Notes under the pieces: model-generated
Databases searched by the model: none
What the model was told of the DNA's origin: nothing
Seen by the model: only the letters and a program-made list of their open reading frames with translations
Source of the DNA: Plantago ovata
Taxonomy: Eukaryota > Streptophyta > Magnoliopsida > Lamiales > Plantaginaceae
Reading direction: 5' to 3'
Length of the DNA stretch: 64,000 bases
Assembly: GCA_028274465.1 (NCBI GenBank)
Contig: CM051458.1
Coordinates: 20,041,566-20,105,565, forward strand
Made by a program: the position numbers and the translations under genes
In this document: one piece after another, positions 45,542-57,121 of the stretch
Position numbering within the stretch: position 1 is the first letter of the stretch
Layout of the letters: the number at the start of each line of letters is the position of its first letter

Positions 45542-45718
45542 GACCGCTATGCATGCGAGGGTAGGCGGCGCCCTCTTATATGTCGGACCGCATATTTTAT
45601 GTATGGGTAGGCGGCACCCATTATGTGCTTGACCGCGTTTAGAACTAGAATGGATAGGCGGCATCCATTACGTGTAGACCGTTCATGCATGATGGGTAGG
45701 CGGCGCCCTTATTTGATT
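45542..45718 (+). repeat. four tandem stem-loops with loop AGGCGGC, copy 2
   Basis: The same four GACCG-led units as at 35932-36108, with one small length difference after the second stem (ACCCATTATG). All loops and pairings are kept. Confidence 0.85.
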
Positions 45719-46281
45719 GTAGATGACTGATAACAACCCTCAAGCGACAAGCCCCAACCAATATAAGTACAGAAATATATATATATATGTATATATTTCT
45801 GAGATGCTTTCCATAGGGTGCTTTGATTCTGAAATTTCATTGCGTTTTCTTGTATTGACGACCTCGTCTTACAGACTCGCAGTGATCGTCAGATTAGAGT
45901 AAGCCTATGGTTATGACTTACTGCATATTGTATCTAGCGACCTCGATAGGTACAATATGTAGGGCATCGGGTTAAATTAGATTTAACAACCAAGAGTTGC
46001 GTGACGCAATTGGATAGTCTTACTAGTCCTACCGGTCATATTATGCTATGCGACCAGCCCCCGTTGGAGTATAGAATAGTATGGATTTGGATCTTGGCCA
46101 CTACGGTAACTTGATGGACATTACCCGTATGTTTGTTGTGGGGGCAAGCATATGTGAAAATAGTGGGAGCTAAACAGCTAAAGGACCTTGTTGTTTAGTT
46201 GTGTTGACTGTGTATTTAGAAATAATATTTCAATAGTTGATTTATTATTTTCGTTCTATATTATTGCTCCTGGAAACCGAA

Positions 46282-47410
46282 ATGGCGAGAATCTCGCTCC
46301 GTGCTGTCTTAGAGAAGAAAATTTTTACCGGACCAACCTTCCTAGATTGGATCAGGAATATATGTTTGGTGCTGAGGTACGAAAGGATTGAGTACGTCTT
46401 GGACGAGGCTAATCCCGTGTGTCCCGAGAATCAGACTGCCGATTTAGTTGCTGATTTGGAATCAAGCCAACAAGGCAGAGTCTGATAAGCATCATGAGGA
46501 TGCTAGATCCGCGCAGTGTATTATGCTGGCGGTAATGAGCAATGAGCTGCAGAGGCAACATGAAAGCATGTTGCCGCATGAGATGCTGAAGCATCTTGAG
46601 TCGGTCTTTAAGACGACAGCTAGACGTGTTGAATTTGATTTGATCAAAGAGATACACAGATGCAAGCTCAATGAAGGAGGGAACATGTATGAACATGTTC
46701 TCAAGATGAGAATAAGATCATGGTGATCTTTGTCCTTCAATCATTGCCGAGTTCGTATTCGCAGTTCATCGTTAACCACCATGAATGCGAAGGACGTAAC
46801 ACTGCCCGAACTCCATAATCTGCTGAAGACATATGATCAAACTCTTCCTAAGAAGGAAAGTCGATCATGTTTGTTGCGCAAACCGTCTAACCAAAACCCG
46901 AGAAACAAAGGTGCTAAGGGTAAGGGAAAGTCGGGAGCCAAGGCTAACACTTCGAGTGATAAGCCTAAGCGTCTGAACCAGAAAAGGAAGTTCAAGAGAA
47001 GCGGAACGGTACGCACAGATGAATGTCATTTCTGTAAGCAGAAAGGACATTGAAGAAAGATTGCCCTAAGCTGAGGACAGATCAAGCTAAGAAGCCACCG
47101 ACTTCTAGCTCAGGTATGTTTGTTATTGAAATGAACATGATTACTTTTGACTCCAATGGTTGGGTATTAGATACAGCCTGTGGCTCGCACATTTATAATA
47201 ATGTGCAAGGGGCCATTGAACACAGGCTAGTCAAGTAAGGTGAAATCAACTTGCATGTTGGGAACAACAATCCAGTTGAAGCCAAACGCGTTGGACGCTG
47301 CAAGATAGATTTACCATCAGGACAATGTTTAGAACTTGATAACGTTTATTTTGTTCCATCTATTGTCAGAAATATTATTTCCATTCCATTGTTAGACAAT
47401 TTGGGCTTTT
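46282..47410 (+). CDS. gag and protease region, copia copy 2
   Basis: Nearly identical to 36669-37800: the MARISLRAVLEKKIFTGP start, the CCHC knuckle and the VLDTACGSHIYNN protease block. Fossil. Confidence 0.82.
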
Positions 47411-47559
47411 CCTAATACTTGTTATTTTTCATTAAATGACCAGTATTATGGGAAAGCTCGCTTAGTGAATGGTTTATATATTTTGCAAAGTAGTCTACCT
47501 TTATTTCAAATACATAACAAACAACCGTCTTCAAGTAGGAAGAATAATCCATCTTATCT

Positions 47560-48370
47560 ATGACATTGTTGGCTAGGCCATATCAATGAAACACGAATTC
47601 AAAGACTAAGGAAGTTGGACTACTTAGAACCATTTGATTTTGAATCATATGGTACAAGTGAATCATGTGTTAAGGGTAAGATGACGAACAAACCTTTTGT
47701 TGGACAAGATGTTCGTGCCACTCGCTGCTTAGAGCTCATACATACCGATGTATGTGGACTTTTTAAGGTCCATGCGCGTGGGGGTTATCCTTACTTCGTT
47801 ACCTTTACTGACGATTTCTCAGGGTATGGGTATATTTATCTTATGATGAATAATCCGAGACCTTTGGGGAATTCAAGGAGTTTAGGAATGAGGTCGAGAA
47901 TGAATTGAACCTAAGGATAGTCACTCTTCGATTGGATCGAGGAGGTGAGTACCTTAGTGAAGAATTTATCGACTACTTGAAGGAAAGTGGAATTCAATCG
48001 CAATGGACTCCTCTTGGAACACCACAGTTAAATAGTGTGTCTGAGAGAGAGGAATCGAACCCTGTTAGACATGGTGAGATCAATGATTGGATTCTCGACT
48101 CTTCCAAAACATCTATGGGGATATGCACTGGAAACTGCAATCTACATTATGAACCGTGTACCATCTAAATCAGTGGAGAAAACTCCTTGTGAGTTATGGA
48201 AGGGAAAGAAGCCCTCACTGGGCTATCTTAGACCTTGGGGTTGTCTTGCGATAGTCAAACTGATGCTCACTGATAAGTTAGATTCCAAGGGTGTCAAAGT
48301 ATATTTCATAGGCTATCCTCGTTAGACGAGAGGCTATGAATTCTATCATGCTGAAGATCACTAGGTGATA
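47560..48370 (+). CDS. integrase region, copia copy 2
   Basis: Same blocks as copy 1 ([28 protein letters not shown], the SERE block, [17 protein letters not shown]). Broken; fossil. Confidence 0.8.
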
Positions 48371-48429
48371 GTATCTAGAAACGTCAAGTTTTTAGAAGCA
48401 GAATACCTCGAAGAAGAGAGGTTAGATGA

Positions 48430-50437
48430 CATGATAGAACTTGAAGAAATTCAAGACTTTGACACGCGCGAACATGAGTTCTCTAAATCTTTTGATTTGG
48501 ACTCAAGTTCAGTGGGAGCTTTCGAAGCAGACAAGGGTAATGATATGACACTTGCTAGGCATGTCATTGTCAGTGGGAGTCCTGTGATTAGATCAACAGT
48601 TGAAACCACACCAATAGAACCCGTTGTCAATCAAACTGTGCAATGACTTGCACAAGAGCAGCCTCCCGCTAGGGAACAGGGTCGCGGGGCGCGACCAGCT
48701 GCATCAGTGCCCACTGATAATGTTCGTGTCACACGAAGCCAGAAAAGAAAAGCACCAAACCAGTCGAGCTCCGTAGGTCGAAGAGGATCCTAAAAGGACC
48801 TCAGAAGCAAATCCTTATGATAGAAGACATCAGTGAACTTGTTGTCGGCTTATAAGATCGGGAAAGATCCTGAGACCTACAAAGAGGCAATAATTGTAAT
48901 TGACTCAGACAAATGGCAAGAGGCCATGGAATTGGAAATGGACTCCATGTACCTGAACCAAGTTTGGAACTTGGTAGACTTGCCCCAAGAGGTTAGACCT
49001 ATTGGGTGCAAATGGGTCTTTAAACGCAAGACAGATGCCAATGGCAAGGTACAAACGCACAAAGCTAGGCTTGTGGCGAAAGGCTACACGCAAAGGTATG
49101 GCATCGATTACGATGAAACCTTTTCACCGGTAGCAAAATTGAAGTCCATTCGAATTCTACTTGCGATAGCTGCCTACTATGATTATGAGATTGGGCAGAT
49201 GGATGTAAAGACTGCCTTCCTCAATGGCAACCTTGAGGAAGAGGTCTATATGGTACAGCCGGAACGTTTTATTAGTAAAACCAGGCCGACTGCTGTATGC
49301 AAATTACAAAGATCCATCTATGGGCTAAAGCAAGCGTCAAGGAGCTGGAATATCCGCTTTGATGAAGCTGTCAAATCGTTTTACTTCATCAGAAGCAATG
49401 AAGATCCCTGTGTCTATACTAGGCACAGCGACAAGGGAGTCGTTTTCATGATCATCTATGTTGATGACATTTTGATCATGGGAAACAATGTCTCTATGCT
49501 AGAAGAGACTAAATTTTGGTTATCAAGTACCTACTCGATGAAGGACTTGGGTGAACATCCTAGGGATCAAGATCTGTAGAGATAGATCCAAGAGGATGTT
49601 AGGATTGACACAGTCCACCTACATCGACAAAATACTGAAGCGTTATAAGATGGACGACTCAAATAGAGGCTTTCTCCCAGCTAGGCATGGGATTGTCTTA
49701 TCAGTTAAGGATGGTCCTAAAACTGATGAAGAAAGAAAAGCAATGAGTCGTGTGCCCTATGCTTCGGCAGTAGGGTCTATAATGTATGCAATGAATTGCA
49801 CAAGGCCTGATGTGGCATATGCGCTTAGTGTCACTTGTCGACACCAACAGAATCCAGGAATACCTCACTGGAATGCTGTAAAGAACATTCTTAAGTACCT
49901 TCGACGGACTAAAAAGAGATGCTCTTGGTGTTTGGTGGAGAACCAGAATTAAAGATGTCTGGTTATGTCATCGCTGGATTTGAATCAGATCCTGATGACT
50001 TTGAGTCACAGGCAGGATACGTATTCAAATTGAACGGAGGAGCTATCTGTTGGAAGAGTTCTAAGCAAGCCACGATTGCTGACTCATCCACAGAAGCCGA
50101 GTACATTGCTGGATCAGAAGCTTCGAAAGAAGCTGTCTGGATTTCAGAGTTCTTGAAGGAATTGAGGGTTGTTCCTGCTCCTAGTCCAATAACGGTTTAT
50201 TGGGACAATACGGGCGCCGTCGCTCAAGCTAAGGAGCCTAGATCTACAAACAAGAATGTACATGTACTTAGAAAGTATCACGTTATACGTGAGATTATTG
50301 ATAGAAGAGAAGTTAGTATAGAACGTGTCTCTACCACGGACAACGTGGCAGATCCTTTCACCAAGGTCTTACAAGTGGAAGTCCACTTAAGACATTATGC
50401 TAATCTGGGTGTTAGGCATAAAGGTGACTGGCTCTAG
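48430..50437 (+). CDS. reverse transcriptase and RNase H region, copia copy 2
   Basis: CKWVFKRKTDANGKVQTHKA, QMDVKTAFLNGNLEEEVYM, YVDDILIMGNN and DSSTEAEYIAGSEASKEAVW are recognisable. The region has more breaks than the same region of copy 1. Fossil. Confidence 0.85.
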
Positions 50438-50451
50438 TCCAAGTGGGAGAT

Positions 50452-52556
50452 TGATAGTGTATATGTCATAGAGACAGTCCTTACTAAGGGCATGGTGCCC
50501 TTATAGAGGGCATATATGTACTATTATACAGGTCAACGTAATATAATATATGTTTGTTGCATTTTACTATTGAGTATCACTTTCATATTTATATTACACC
50601 AGGCTGCAGCATGTCATATCTTTATTACTGTCTGTATTGATATTAAACATGTCCCCTCGGATAGATGACCGATCACACAGATAGTGGGAGCTATGTGAGT
50701 TATCATCTATCCCAAACTCTCCCTAGTCGAGGTTCATCTTGGATGTAGGGTTCTGAATGAACAAGATAAGACTAGTATGCGTGGAGGTTATACTTGTTGG
50801 AGCAAGTGTGAGCCGATCCCACGGCCACGGAACGGATTGTTGGACAATCGAGAAATGTTCCCATAACTGCGCATAGTTATTCGAAGAAGCTTTATCGAAC
50901 AATGGAAGTACCCATCGGACACTCCCATCGATGTATACTCTACACCGAAGTGTCTATTGGAACCGGTGAGTTGTCGAAGTGATGCCAGTCGTCCTTTGGA
51001 CTTACAGGACTTTATCATCACATTTGTTGCCCCATATCCTTGGTGGACCCGTCGATGTCAGCTCTGAATAAGCAGTTGACCTAAGACACGATCCAGGATT
51101 ATGGCTACATACAAATGGGGATGATAAGTGATTCTGTGAAGGATTCATCTCTCAAGTGTAGCATAGGAGAGCACTGCTCATAGTCGTTCATAGTTGTGAT
51201 GGTAAAACCGCTGGCCAGCGTATCAATATTATTATGATGGTCATAATAGATATTGGATTCACCGTGCAACTCACTGAAGACGCCCGTGGATGTATTATTG
51301 GGATAGACACTTCATCGATCCTAGATACATTCGAGCGAGTCAGATGAAGGGACGTTACCATCGCCGCGTTGAGCGCAACAAGATTCGCAACGAAAGGGTT
51401 AGCTTTGAGAAACCTCTCAAACGTTCTCATGTATTAATATTGCAAATGGAACCGTCTAGGAATTCCATGTTGCCTAGTCTAGGACTTGCTTAATACGATG
51501 AGGCCCTATGGGTCACACTATGTGGTGATTCAGCCTATCAGAATATCCTTGAAGATGGAATCGCAATTAATTTGGAATTAATTGTGATTGATGGATTATA
51601 ATTGATTTGGAATTAATTATAATATTTATTGGCTCAATTAATGATTTGGAATTATTAATTGAATTGGCTAATTAATTGTATTTTATGTAAATACAATTAA
51701 AGATTATATTTTGGAAATATAATAGAGGTTCGATTTGAAAGGATATGTTAATTTAGAATTAACATATGCACTTGGGCAAAATCTACTTGGAGTTTGAATT
51801 GCCTTAGAACTATAAGTGGGTCCCAAAATCAGGACCCACCTATCACCCTTAGGATGCGCGCGCGCGCGCAAGTCGGAGTAGGGGAAGGAGTTCGACTCCT
51901 TCCTCTATTAGAAGTCTAAGGGATAAGTTAGATTTTCCTGATTGAGTTTTAATTTGATTGAGAGTGAATCTAGACTTGAAATTGGTTTCTAGTGCGATAA
52001 GAATTAGATTCTTATTCCTTTATGAAGTCTAATTGCTTATGCTTTAGGCTTCTATTGACTACTATATATAGTAGACTATTAGAGAGCTTTTGACATAGAT
52101 TTTCACACAGTTGAAGAATCAAATTCTTAGAGAATTATTCTACCCAGTTTTCTTAGAGAAAATAAAAGCTCTCCCCTCCTCTATAAGCCACACGCGCGCG
52201 CCACCTGCCGGAGGAATCGCCGCCCCATCTTCTTGGTCACACAAAGAATATCCTAGCATTCTTTCCGATAGGTTGTTCATCCGTGGATACCAAGGTTGAG
52301 GTTCTAGGAGCTGGAAACTAACTTTTATTGTCTTGCAGATAATCAAAGTATTGCAGATATCTTCGACTTCGAAGAAGGAAAAGATACACCGAATTATTAC
52401 GAAGACTTGGAAGCTGCTTTGGAAGTAAGGTTAGTCTTCTAATTGACGTGTTTAAATATATACGACATATACATAATCAATTAACCTGTATGTTAAGAAT
52501 TTTTTTTGAAATTCCGCTACGTACCCTAGGGCTAACTCTGACCGTATTTTCTTACA
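50452..52556 (+). repeat. 3' LTR of copia copy 2
   Basis: 2105 bp, TGATAGTG to TTCTTACA, followed by target duplication ACCTG (52557-52561) that matches 32964-32968. It shares the GCGAT insertion with 40838-42906. Confidence 0.92.
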
Positions 52557-52562
52557 ACCTGG

Positions 52563-54097
52563 TCACGCATTGAAGTAGTAGAAATATTTGTTGCCCGAGT
52601 TCATCGACACCCTGAAGATCTGATTGAAATTAGGGAAGTTGAGCTCGGCCCCGTGCTTCTTGCAGAAAAATCCAAAGCACACAAGGGTCCCAAAGGCACT
52701 GGGCACGAGCCGCCAAGGAGCAATACCTAGGGTGTTGAAGATGTCGTGGAAAGCATCGCAGAACGGCAAGACCCATCCTCGATCTAAGCTTAAGCAATGG
52801 ACCGCCATATAACCAGGAGGCGCATTGTAAAAAGTCTGATCCTCTTTGAGAACGAGGATGTCAAACATACTCTTAGAAGAGTGTACTTCCATCGGAGAGT
52901 GGCGATCTCATCTTCCTTCATAGTGGAAGCAGTAGTTGGAATAATGCCGTCCTCGTTCTTCTCACCCTCTAGATCGGGGAGGTCCACCTTAAGAACACTC
53001 TGAGTAAACTTGTTCTGAGTGGCTTTGCTTGATTTTGGCTCCTCGACAGCCTTAGCTTTGTTACTCTTCTTAGAGAGAGAACACTTCTTCGCTCTCTTGG
53101 GCTCTTTACCCGGAGCATGTGTCTGAGCCTCCTCGGCAGCAGCTTTTGCTCGCGCCGCGGCTCTGGCCTCGCTATGCCGCTGAAACTCGATCTCCTCTAA
53201 GGGATTTCGCGGCCGCATGTTGTCGCTGTGAAATGTAAAATCAATGGCCCGAGGATCCACTGAATGATAACTGGTCTCCTCCTCGGGGGCATACTTTTTC
53301 CCGATAAGCAAGTCTCTCTGAGCTTGCCTATTCATTTCAGAAATGGAAGGAGACGATGGCATGGCGGTGCTCGGAACAGCTTCATTCGCGTGCACATCCA
53401 TTATGGCACGAGGAGATTCTTCCTCGTCATCAGTCACCACAGTCCGACGAGTGGTTTGAGGAGGGAATTTAACTCTCTTTTGTGGAGGAGTTGTCCGTGG
53501 AGAAGTTGCATCATCATCATCGCTATCAACTATGATGATACCCTTGCCCTGTTGAATAGAATGGTCGTCCTACTCGAACAAAGACAACGCCAGATCTGGT
53601 CGCTCCGTATCATCCATGTCTTCAACCCGGATGTCCATAGGAGGAACCGCATCGAAAGCACCATAGTTTCGACCATGGACTTGAGCGGCTAAGGTACTGA
53701 GCTCAGTGGACACTCCAGGATTGGAAGGACCATCCTCCTCCTCGGTCCTATCATCAATGAAGTCATCGTCATCGCTCCGACGCCTCTTGCGAGTAACTAC
53801 TCGATACTCGACTGCTTCTTCTTCGTCCTCGGACTTGTCATCTTCATCTTGGGCGTCTTCGCCTTCTTCACCCTCCTCGAGTTGGTCCTCTTCATCGGAT
53901 CCCTCCGATACTTCTTCCTCCCTGGATTCATGAGCGGGCTCCTCGCCCACAGCGGCATGCTTCAATGTGGTATCTAGAAACGTCGTCGATATCTCTGATC
54001 TATCGGCTGACGTAGTATGGTCGCTCCCATACTCCTCGACCTCGCGGCGGTTTTGGCTGTTGTCGCTTCTCTTGGACATCCTAAAAGGGTAGGTCAA
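52563..54097 (-). CDS. antisense reading frame of the Tat element, proximal part
   Basis: On the - strand an acidic, low-complexity N-terminal part (EGSDEEDQLEEGEEGEDAQD, a basic RKRRRSDDDDF patch that could act as a nuclear signal) leads to a lysine/alanine-rich linker. It then reaches a globular part with LSLDRGWVLPFCDAFHDIFN, LGIAPWRLVPSAFGTLV and FCKKHGAELNF, typical of the plant Transposase_28-like 'putative gypsy type transposon' family. The copia insertion lies directly downstream. The product's role is unknown. Broken; fossil. Confidence 0.65.
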
Positions 54098-54850
54098 GAA
54101 GAGTTAGGATGGTTGGTGATAGTCCGAGAGGTCCGTTTATGTATTTTGTTATGTTCGACCTCCCGAACGGAGAAAAATCTCAAAAAAGGATAGATAACAA
54201 GAAGTTACTCTATACAAAATGGCAAGCATGCAAGGGGAACGAAGAGCATAGATACGAGCATATTAAGAGCATACAAAAGATCGAGGAGCATAAGAGCGAC
54301 CAACCGCTCAAAAGTACGACAAGGTCTAAACGCTTACACCTTTGCCAAAGCTCGACGAGGCAAGCGCTCCTAATTACATATTCCTAAAGTTACAGTTCTA
54401 CGCTAAGGAGGTAAGGGGGAATTGCAGAAAAATAAAAGGGGAAGCGTGAATTTTCCAGCAAGTCCGTTTAAGTCATTTTTTAAGTCCTCTAGTTACAGGC
54501 CGAAAGTTCAGGCCACCGAAAGCGGATTCCGGCATATCAAAGCAAATTGGCAGCAAGTTAAAGCAAGGGCGAAAGGGTAAAGTGTGAAAGGGAACAAGAT
54601 TATAGCAAGCAATTGAAGTTTAGGGGAGGAAAAATTACTTGGGAAGGTTTGGTGGAAGGCTTGAGAACAGAAAGTGCACCGGAAAACTTGAACTCCGCCG
54701 AAAAAAACGTGAAGTTGATCCCCTGAAAGGGTCCTCGCGCTGCTTTAGTATCGACGAGATTGCTTGTCGGTTACTCAGAAAAGGTCCTCGCTCTCTCTAT
54801 ATGCTCTGAGTGATTATGTTGTGAAAAGTGTGGAATGATTCGGTCTTGAC
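54098..54850 (-). other. leader-like non-coding DNA upstream of the antisense frame
   Basis: About 750 bp between a TATA box (54851-54860) and the first ATG of the antisense frame. No other frame is supported. Words such as GATCGAGGAGC and CTCGACGAGG recall the Tat 3' region at 21460-21560. Confidence 0.45.
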
Positions 54851-54860
54851 CTATTTATAG
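54851..54860 (-). promoter_or_regulatory. TATA box facing the antisense frame
   Basis: CTATAAATAG on the - strand, 38 bp inside the border with the SIRE element, faces the antisense reading frame that starts about 750 bp away. It may be the frame's own promoter or part of an LTR remnant. Confidence 0.5.
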
Positions 54861-55596
54861 AAGGGTATCTCGGGAATACGAACCGTCGCATACCCTCTGT
54901 TGGTCCCTTTAAACAACAAGAAAAGACTAGAGGGCGGGGGGTGAATAGTCTTTTCAAACTTTCGTCGTTTAAAACTTTCTCAGCAAGTACTTATTACTTT
55001 TCAGTAATGAGTTTGCTGATACTTAACTTTCTCAGCAAGCGTGAGTTACTTTACAGTAGCTTGGTTTGCTGATACTTAAAATCAGAGCGCGGAAGTCTTT
55101 GAAACAATAAGTGCTTTTTCAGCAAGTAAAGGTTTCAGAAAGTGAAGTGAGTGACAGTGTACAACAGATATAATTTGCTGAAAGCTAAATACAGTAAGTA
55201 AATCACACAAACACTTTTATAGTGGTATCTGAGAGTGGCGTAATATCTCAACTAATCCACTTCGTCCTTTCTAGGACTGAATCCACTAAGATATGATTGA
55301 GGTTCCTTACAATCTCCTATATAAAGCGATTCAACAGAAACCAAAGCACACTTGCTTTGTCTCCAACCTAAACTAGAGAACTCAACCTTGTTCTCCACCA
55401 AACTTGGTACTTTTAATCAACAAAACTATGCTCGATTAAGTTCCCCCTGAATATCACGCCTGAAAGGGTGTATTTTCAGTTAGAGAGTTTTGGGGTGAGA
55501 TGACTTAATTATAACTTATTATGTTACAACAAGTAATCTAAGAAACACAACTTGGAATACTTTGCATTAAACAAGTTTGATTGTTTCTGGTGTCAG

Positions 55597-56470
55597 AATT
55601 ACAAGCCCAGTTTTCATTTTTCTCCTTGTTATTATTACTCAGACTCCCCCTGTTACAAGCCCACTTTTCATTTTTCTCCTTCCTAGTTTCAGAATTACAT
55701 CTAGCACAATTTTTCCCAAAATGTTTGACCAACTTAAAACACAAATTTTTTTTCTTGTTTCCAAACATGGCCTTACCAATAATTTTTCTTTTTTCTTTTT
55801 TATTTCAATTTTTTTTATCTCCTTCTTCACAACTCCGGTACCGGAATTATTCTGGTACCAGAGCAACACCTTTACAGCTCCGGTCGGACGGAGCTGTAAA
55901 TCAGCTCTGGTCGGAGCTGATTATCAGAGCTGATTTACAGCTCCGTCCGACCGGAGCTGTAAAGGTGTTGCTTATTCCGGTACCGGAGTTGTGAAGAAGG
56001 TGATTAAAAAAAAATTCCGGTACCGGAATTTATTCCGGTACCGGAAATTTGAAGAAGATGACAGAAAAATGAAAAAAAAAAGTAAAAGAGAGAAAAAAAA
56101 GAAATGGAGTTGTTTTTGGATTAAAAATTTATTTGGGGTTTCTTTTGAATAATTTTAAGTTTGTTTTGAAATATAAATAAGTTATGTGGGTTTATTTTAA
56201 ATAATTTATAGTTAATTTTGTAAAAATGAAAAGTTTAGAGTAAAATGTGCAATTACTAAAAGTTGAAGCTGTTTGGCTCTGGAAAAATCAGATTTTCAAA
56301 CGAGGGTAAAATGGTATTTTCTAGGTTTTAGTTCGCGAAAAGTCAAAGTCGCCGGGTTAGATGTACTTAAACTTTTCTAGCAGGGGGTCGACGTAATATA
56401 AAATCTAATAGGGAGAAATCCGTAATAAAAAAATCTAATGAGGGTACTGTACGTTATTTGCCTTAAATAA
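55597..56470. mobile_element. palindromic foldback-like element related to 24684-25616
   Basis: It has a core of nested palindromes (55838-56045: TTCCGGTACCGGAA, and a long inverted repeat around CAGCTCCGGTCGGACGGAGC), flanked by pyrimidine-rich and AT-rich runs. Outer sequences GTTTCCAAACATGGCC and GAGGGTACTGTACG recall the GATCCAAACAGCC and TAGTACCCTG ends of the MULE-like element. A matching left terminus and target duplication were not found, so it is one-ended or truncated. Membership in the same family is an inference. Confidence 0.55.
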
Positions 56471-56490
56471 ATATATCTTCAGCAAATGCT

Positions 56491-56643
56491 TCAATAGGTT
56501 ATTTTCTTCTCAGAAAATAAGATACATCATAAGCTAAGCATCAATAAGTTATTTTCTTCTCAGAAAATAAAATACATCATACGCTAAAGTGTCAATAAGT
56601 TATTTTCTTCTCAGAAAATAAAATACGTCATACACTAAAGAAA
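56491..56643 (-). repeat. three tandem 50-51-bp repeats in the SIRE LTR
   Basis: Units begin TCAATAGGTT or TCAATAAGTT at 56491, 56541 and 56592. Each contains the hairpin TTATTTTC-TTCTCA-GAAAATAA. They lie in the U3 part of the LTR, where tandem enhancer-like repeats are common in plant LTRs. Confidence 0.75.
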
Positions 56644-56813
56644 TAACTTATCTAGCACCTAACTAAGTCATCAGCAAACGTTCCTCTTTTACAATGTCCT
56701 TAAAATTCTAAATTCCTATGGACCTTAAGAGTACTAGTTACTGGACTTTCCTTAATTTAGCATGGTTAATTGCTCATCAAAATTACAAGTTTCCTAACAA
56801 ATTTCCCCTTTTT

Positions 56814-57121
56814 GATGTTAGCAATCCATGGCTAAATTAATTGTTACCCTTTTAGAGGTTTCTGATGTTGAATAAATCAGTTGATTAATGCAAGCATACT
56901 TGAATAATTAAACAGTAAGCATAAATAGATTGCATAATCAAAAACCAATAAGAGTCAAAAGAATTCATTGCTGATAGTTATCATTCAGATGTTTACATGA
57001 AAAAGCATAGATAACAAAAACAGAATCAGCAAACAAAAACTTTAAGAAAAACTATTGCAGGGACTTAAGCTCTTTCAGAGGATTTTCTCAATGACTGGAG
57101 TTTCACCAGTAGATAGTTGTT
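56814..57121 (-). other. AT-rich 3' non-coding part of the SIRE element
   Basis: Between the polypurine tract and the end of the envelope-like region no frame is supported. Confidence 0.6.

Larger units (their letters stand above)
43010..52556 (+). mobile_element. Ty1/copia element, copy 2, left end lost in the gap
   Basis: Same structure as copy 1: partial 5' LTR, primer site, palindrome cluster, hairpin array, gag to RNase H, 3' LTR ending at 52556, then ACCTG. The leader and gag are nearly identical to copy 1. The RT-RNase H part differs at roughly one base in a hundred by eye. The pattern of shared 5'-LTR and 3'-LTR variants says the copies derive from one insertion. Broken in several places. 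Confidence 0.88.
9882..54897 (+). mobile_element. Tat-lineage Ty3/gypsy element, heavily nested, 3' LTR not in window
   Basis: Order on the + strand: 5' LTR, gag end and protease, reverse transcriptase, two RNase H-like regions, integrase, 3' region, then a - strand reading frame near 31-54 kb. Two RNase H regions and an extra antisense frame downstream of pol are features of the Tat group (for example Grande and Retand). Three separate insertions lie in it (12370-18456, 22103-31085, 32969-52556), and a SIRE element follows at 54898. That the antisense frame belongs to the same element is an inference, since the 22103-31085 insertion lacks a clean target duplication. It is broken by these insertions and by several internal lesions and is clearly older than its guests. 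Confidence 0.7.
54898..56799 (-). repeat. 3' LTR of the SIRE element, with internal insertion
   Basis: On the - strand it starts TGTTAGGAAACTTG at 56799 and ends GGGACCAACA at 54898. 54898-55595 matches 328-1027. A palindromic element occupies about 55597-56470, where the TATA-bearing part of the left copy would lie. Confidence 0.82.

Noticed and set aside
32969-52556. Tandem LTR-interior-LTR-interior-LTR array made by unequal recombination
   Set aside because: In such an array the middle LTR would be followed by the primer site. Here it is followed by host-flank-like ACCT and a gap, and the next LTR is a separate, truncated copy.
53706-53933. Serine-rich frame on the + strand
   Set aside because: It is the complement of the acidic D/E-rich antisense frame of the Tat element.
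55538-55869. Zinc-knuckle-like spacing of cysteines on the - strand
   Set aside because: The C and H residues do not fit CX2CX4HX4C and the segment crosses the border of an insertion in the LTR.
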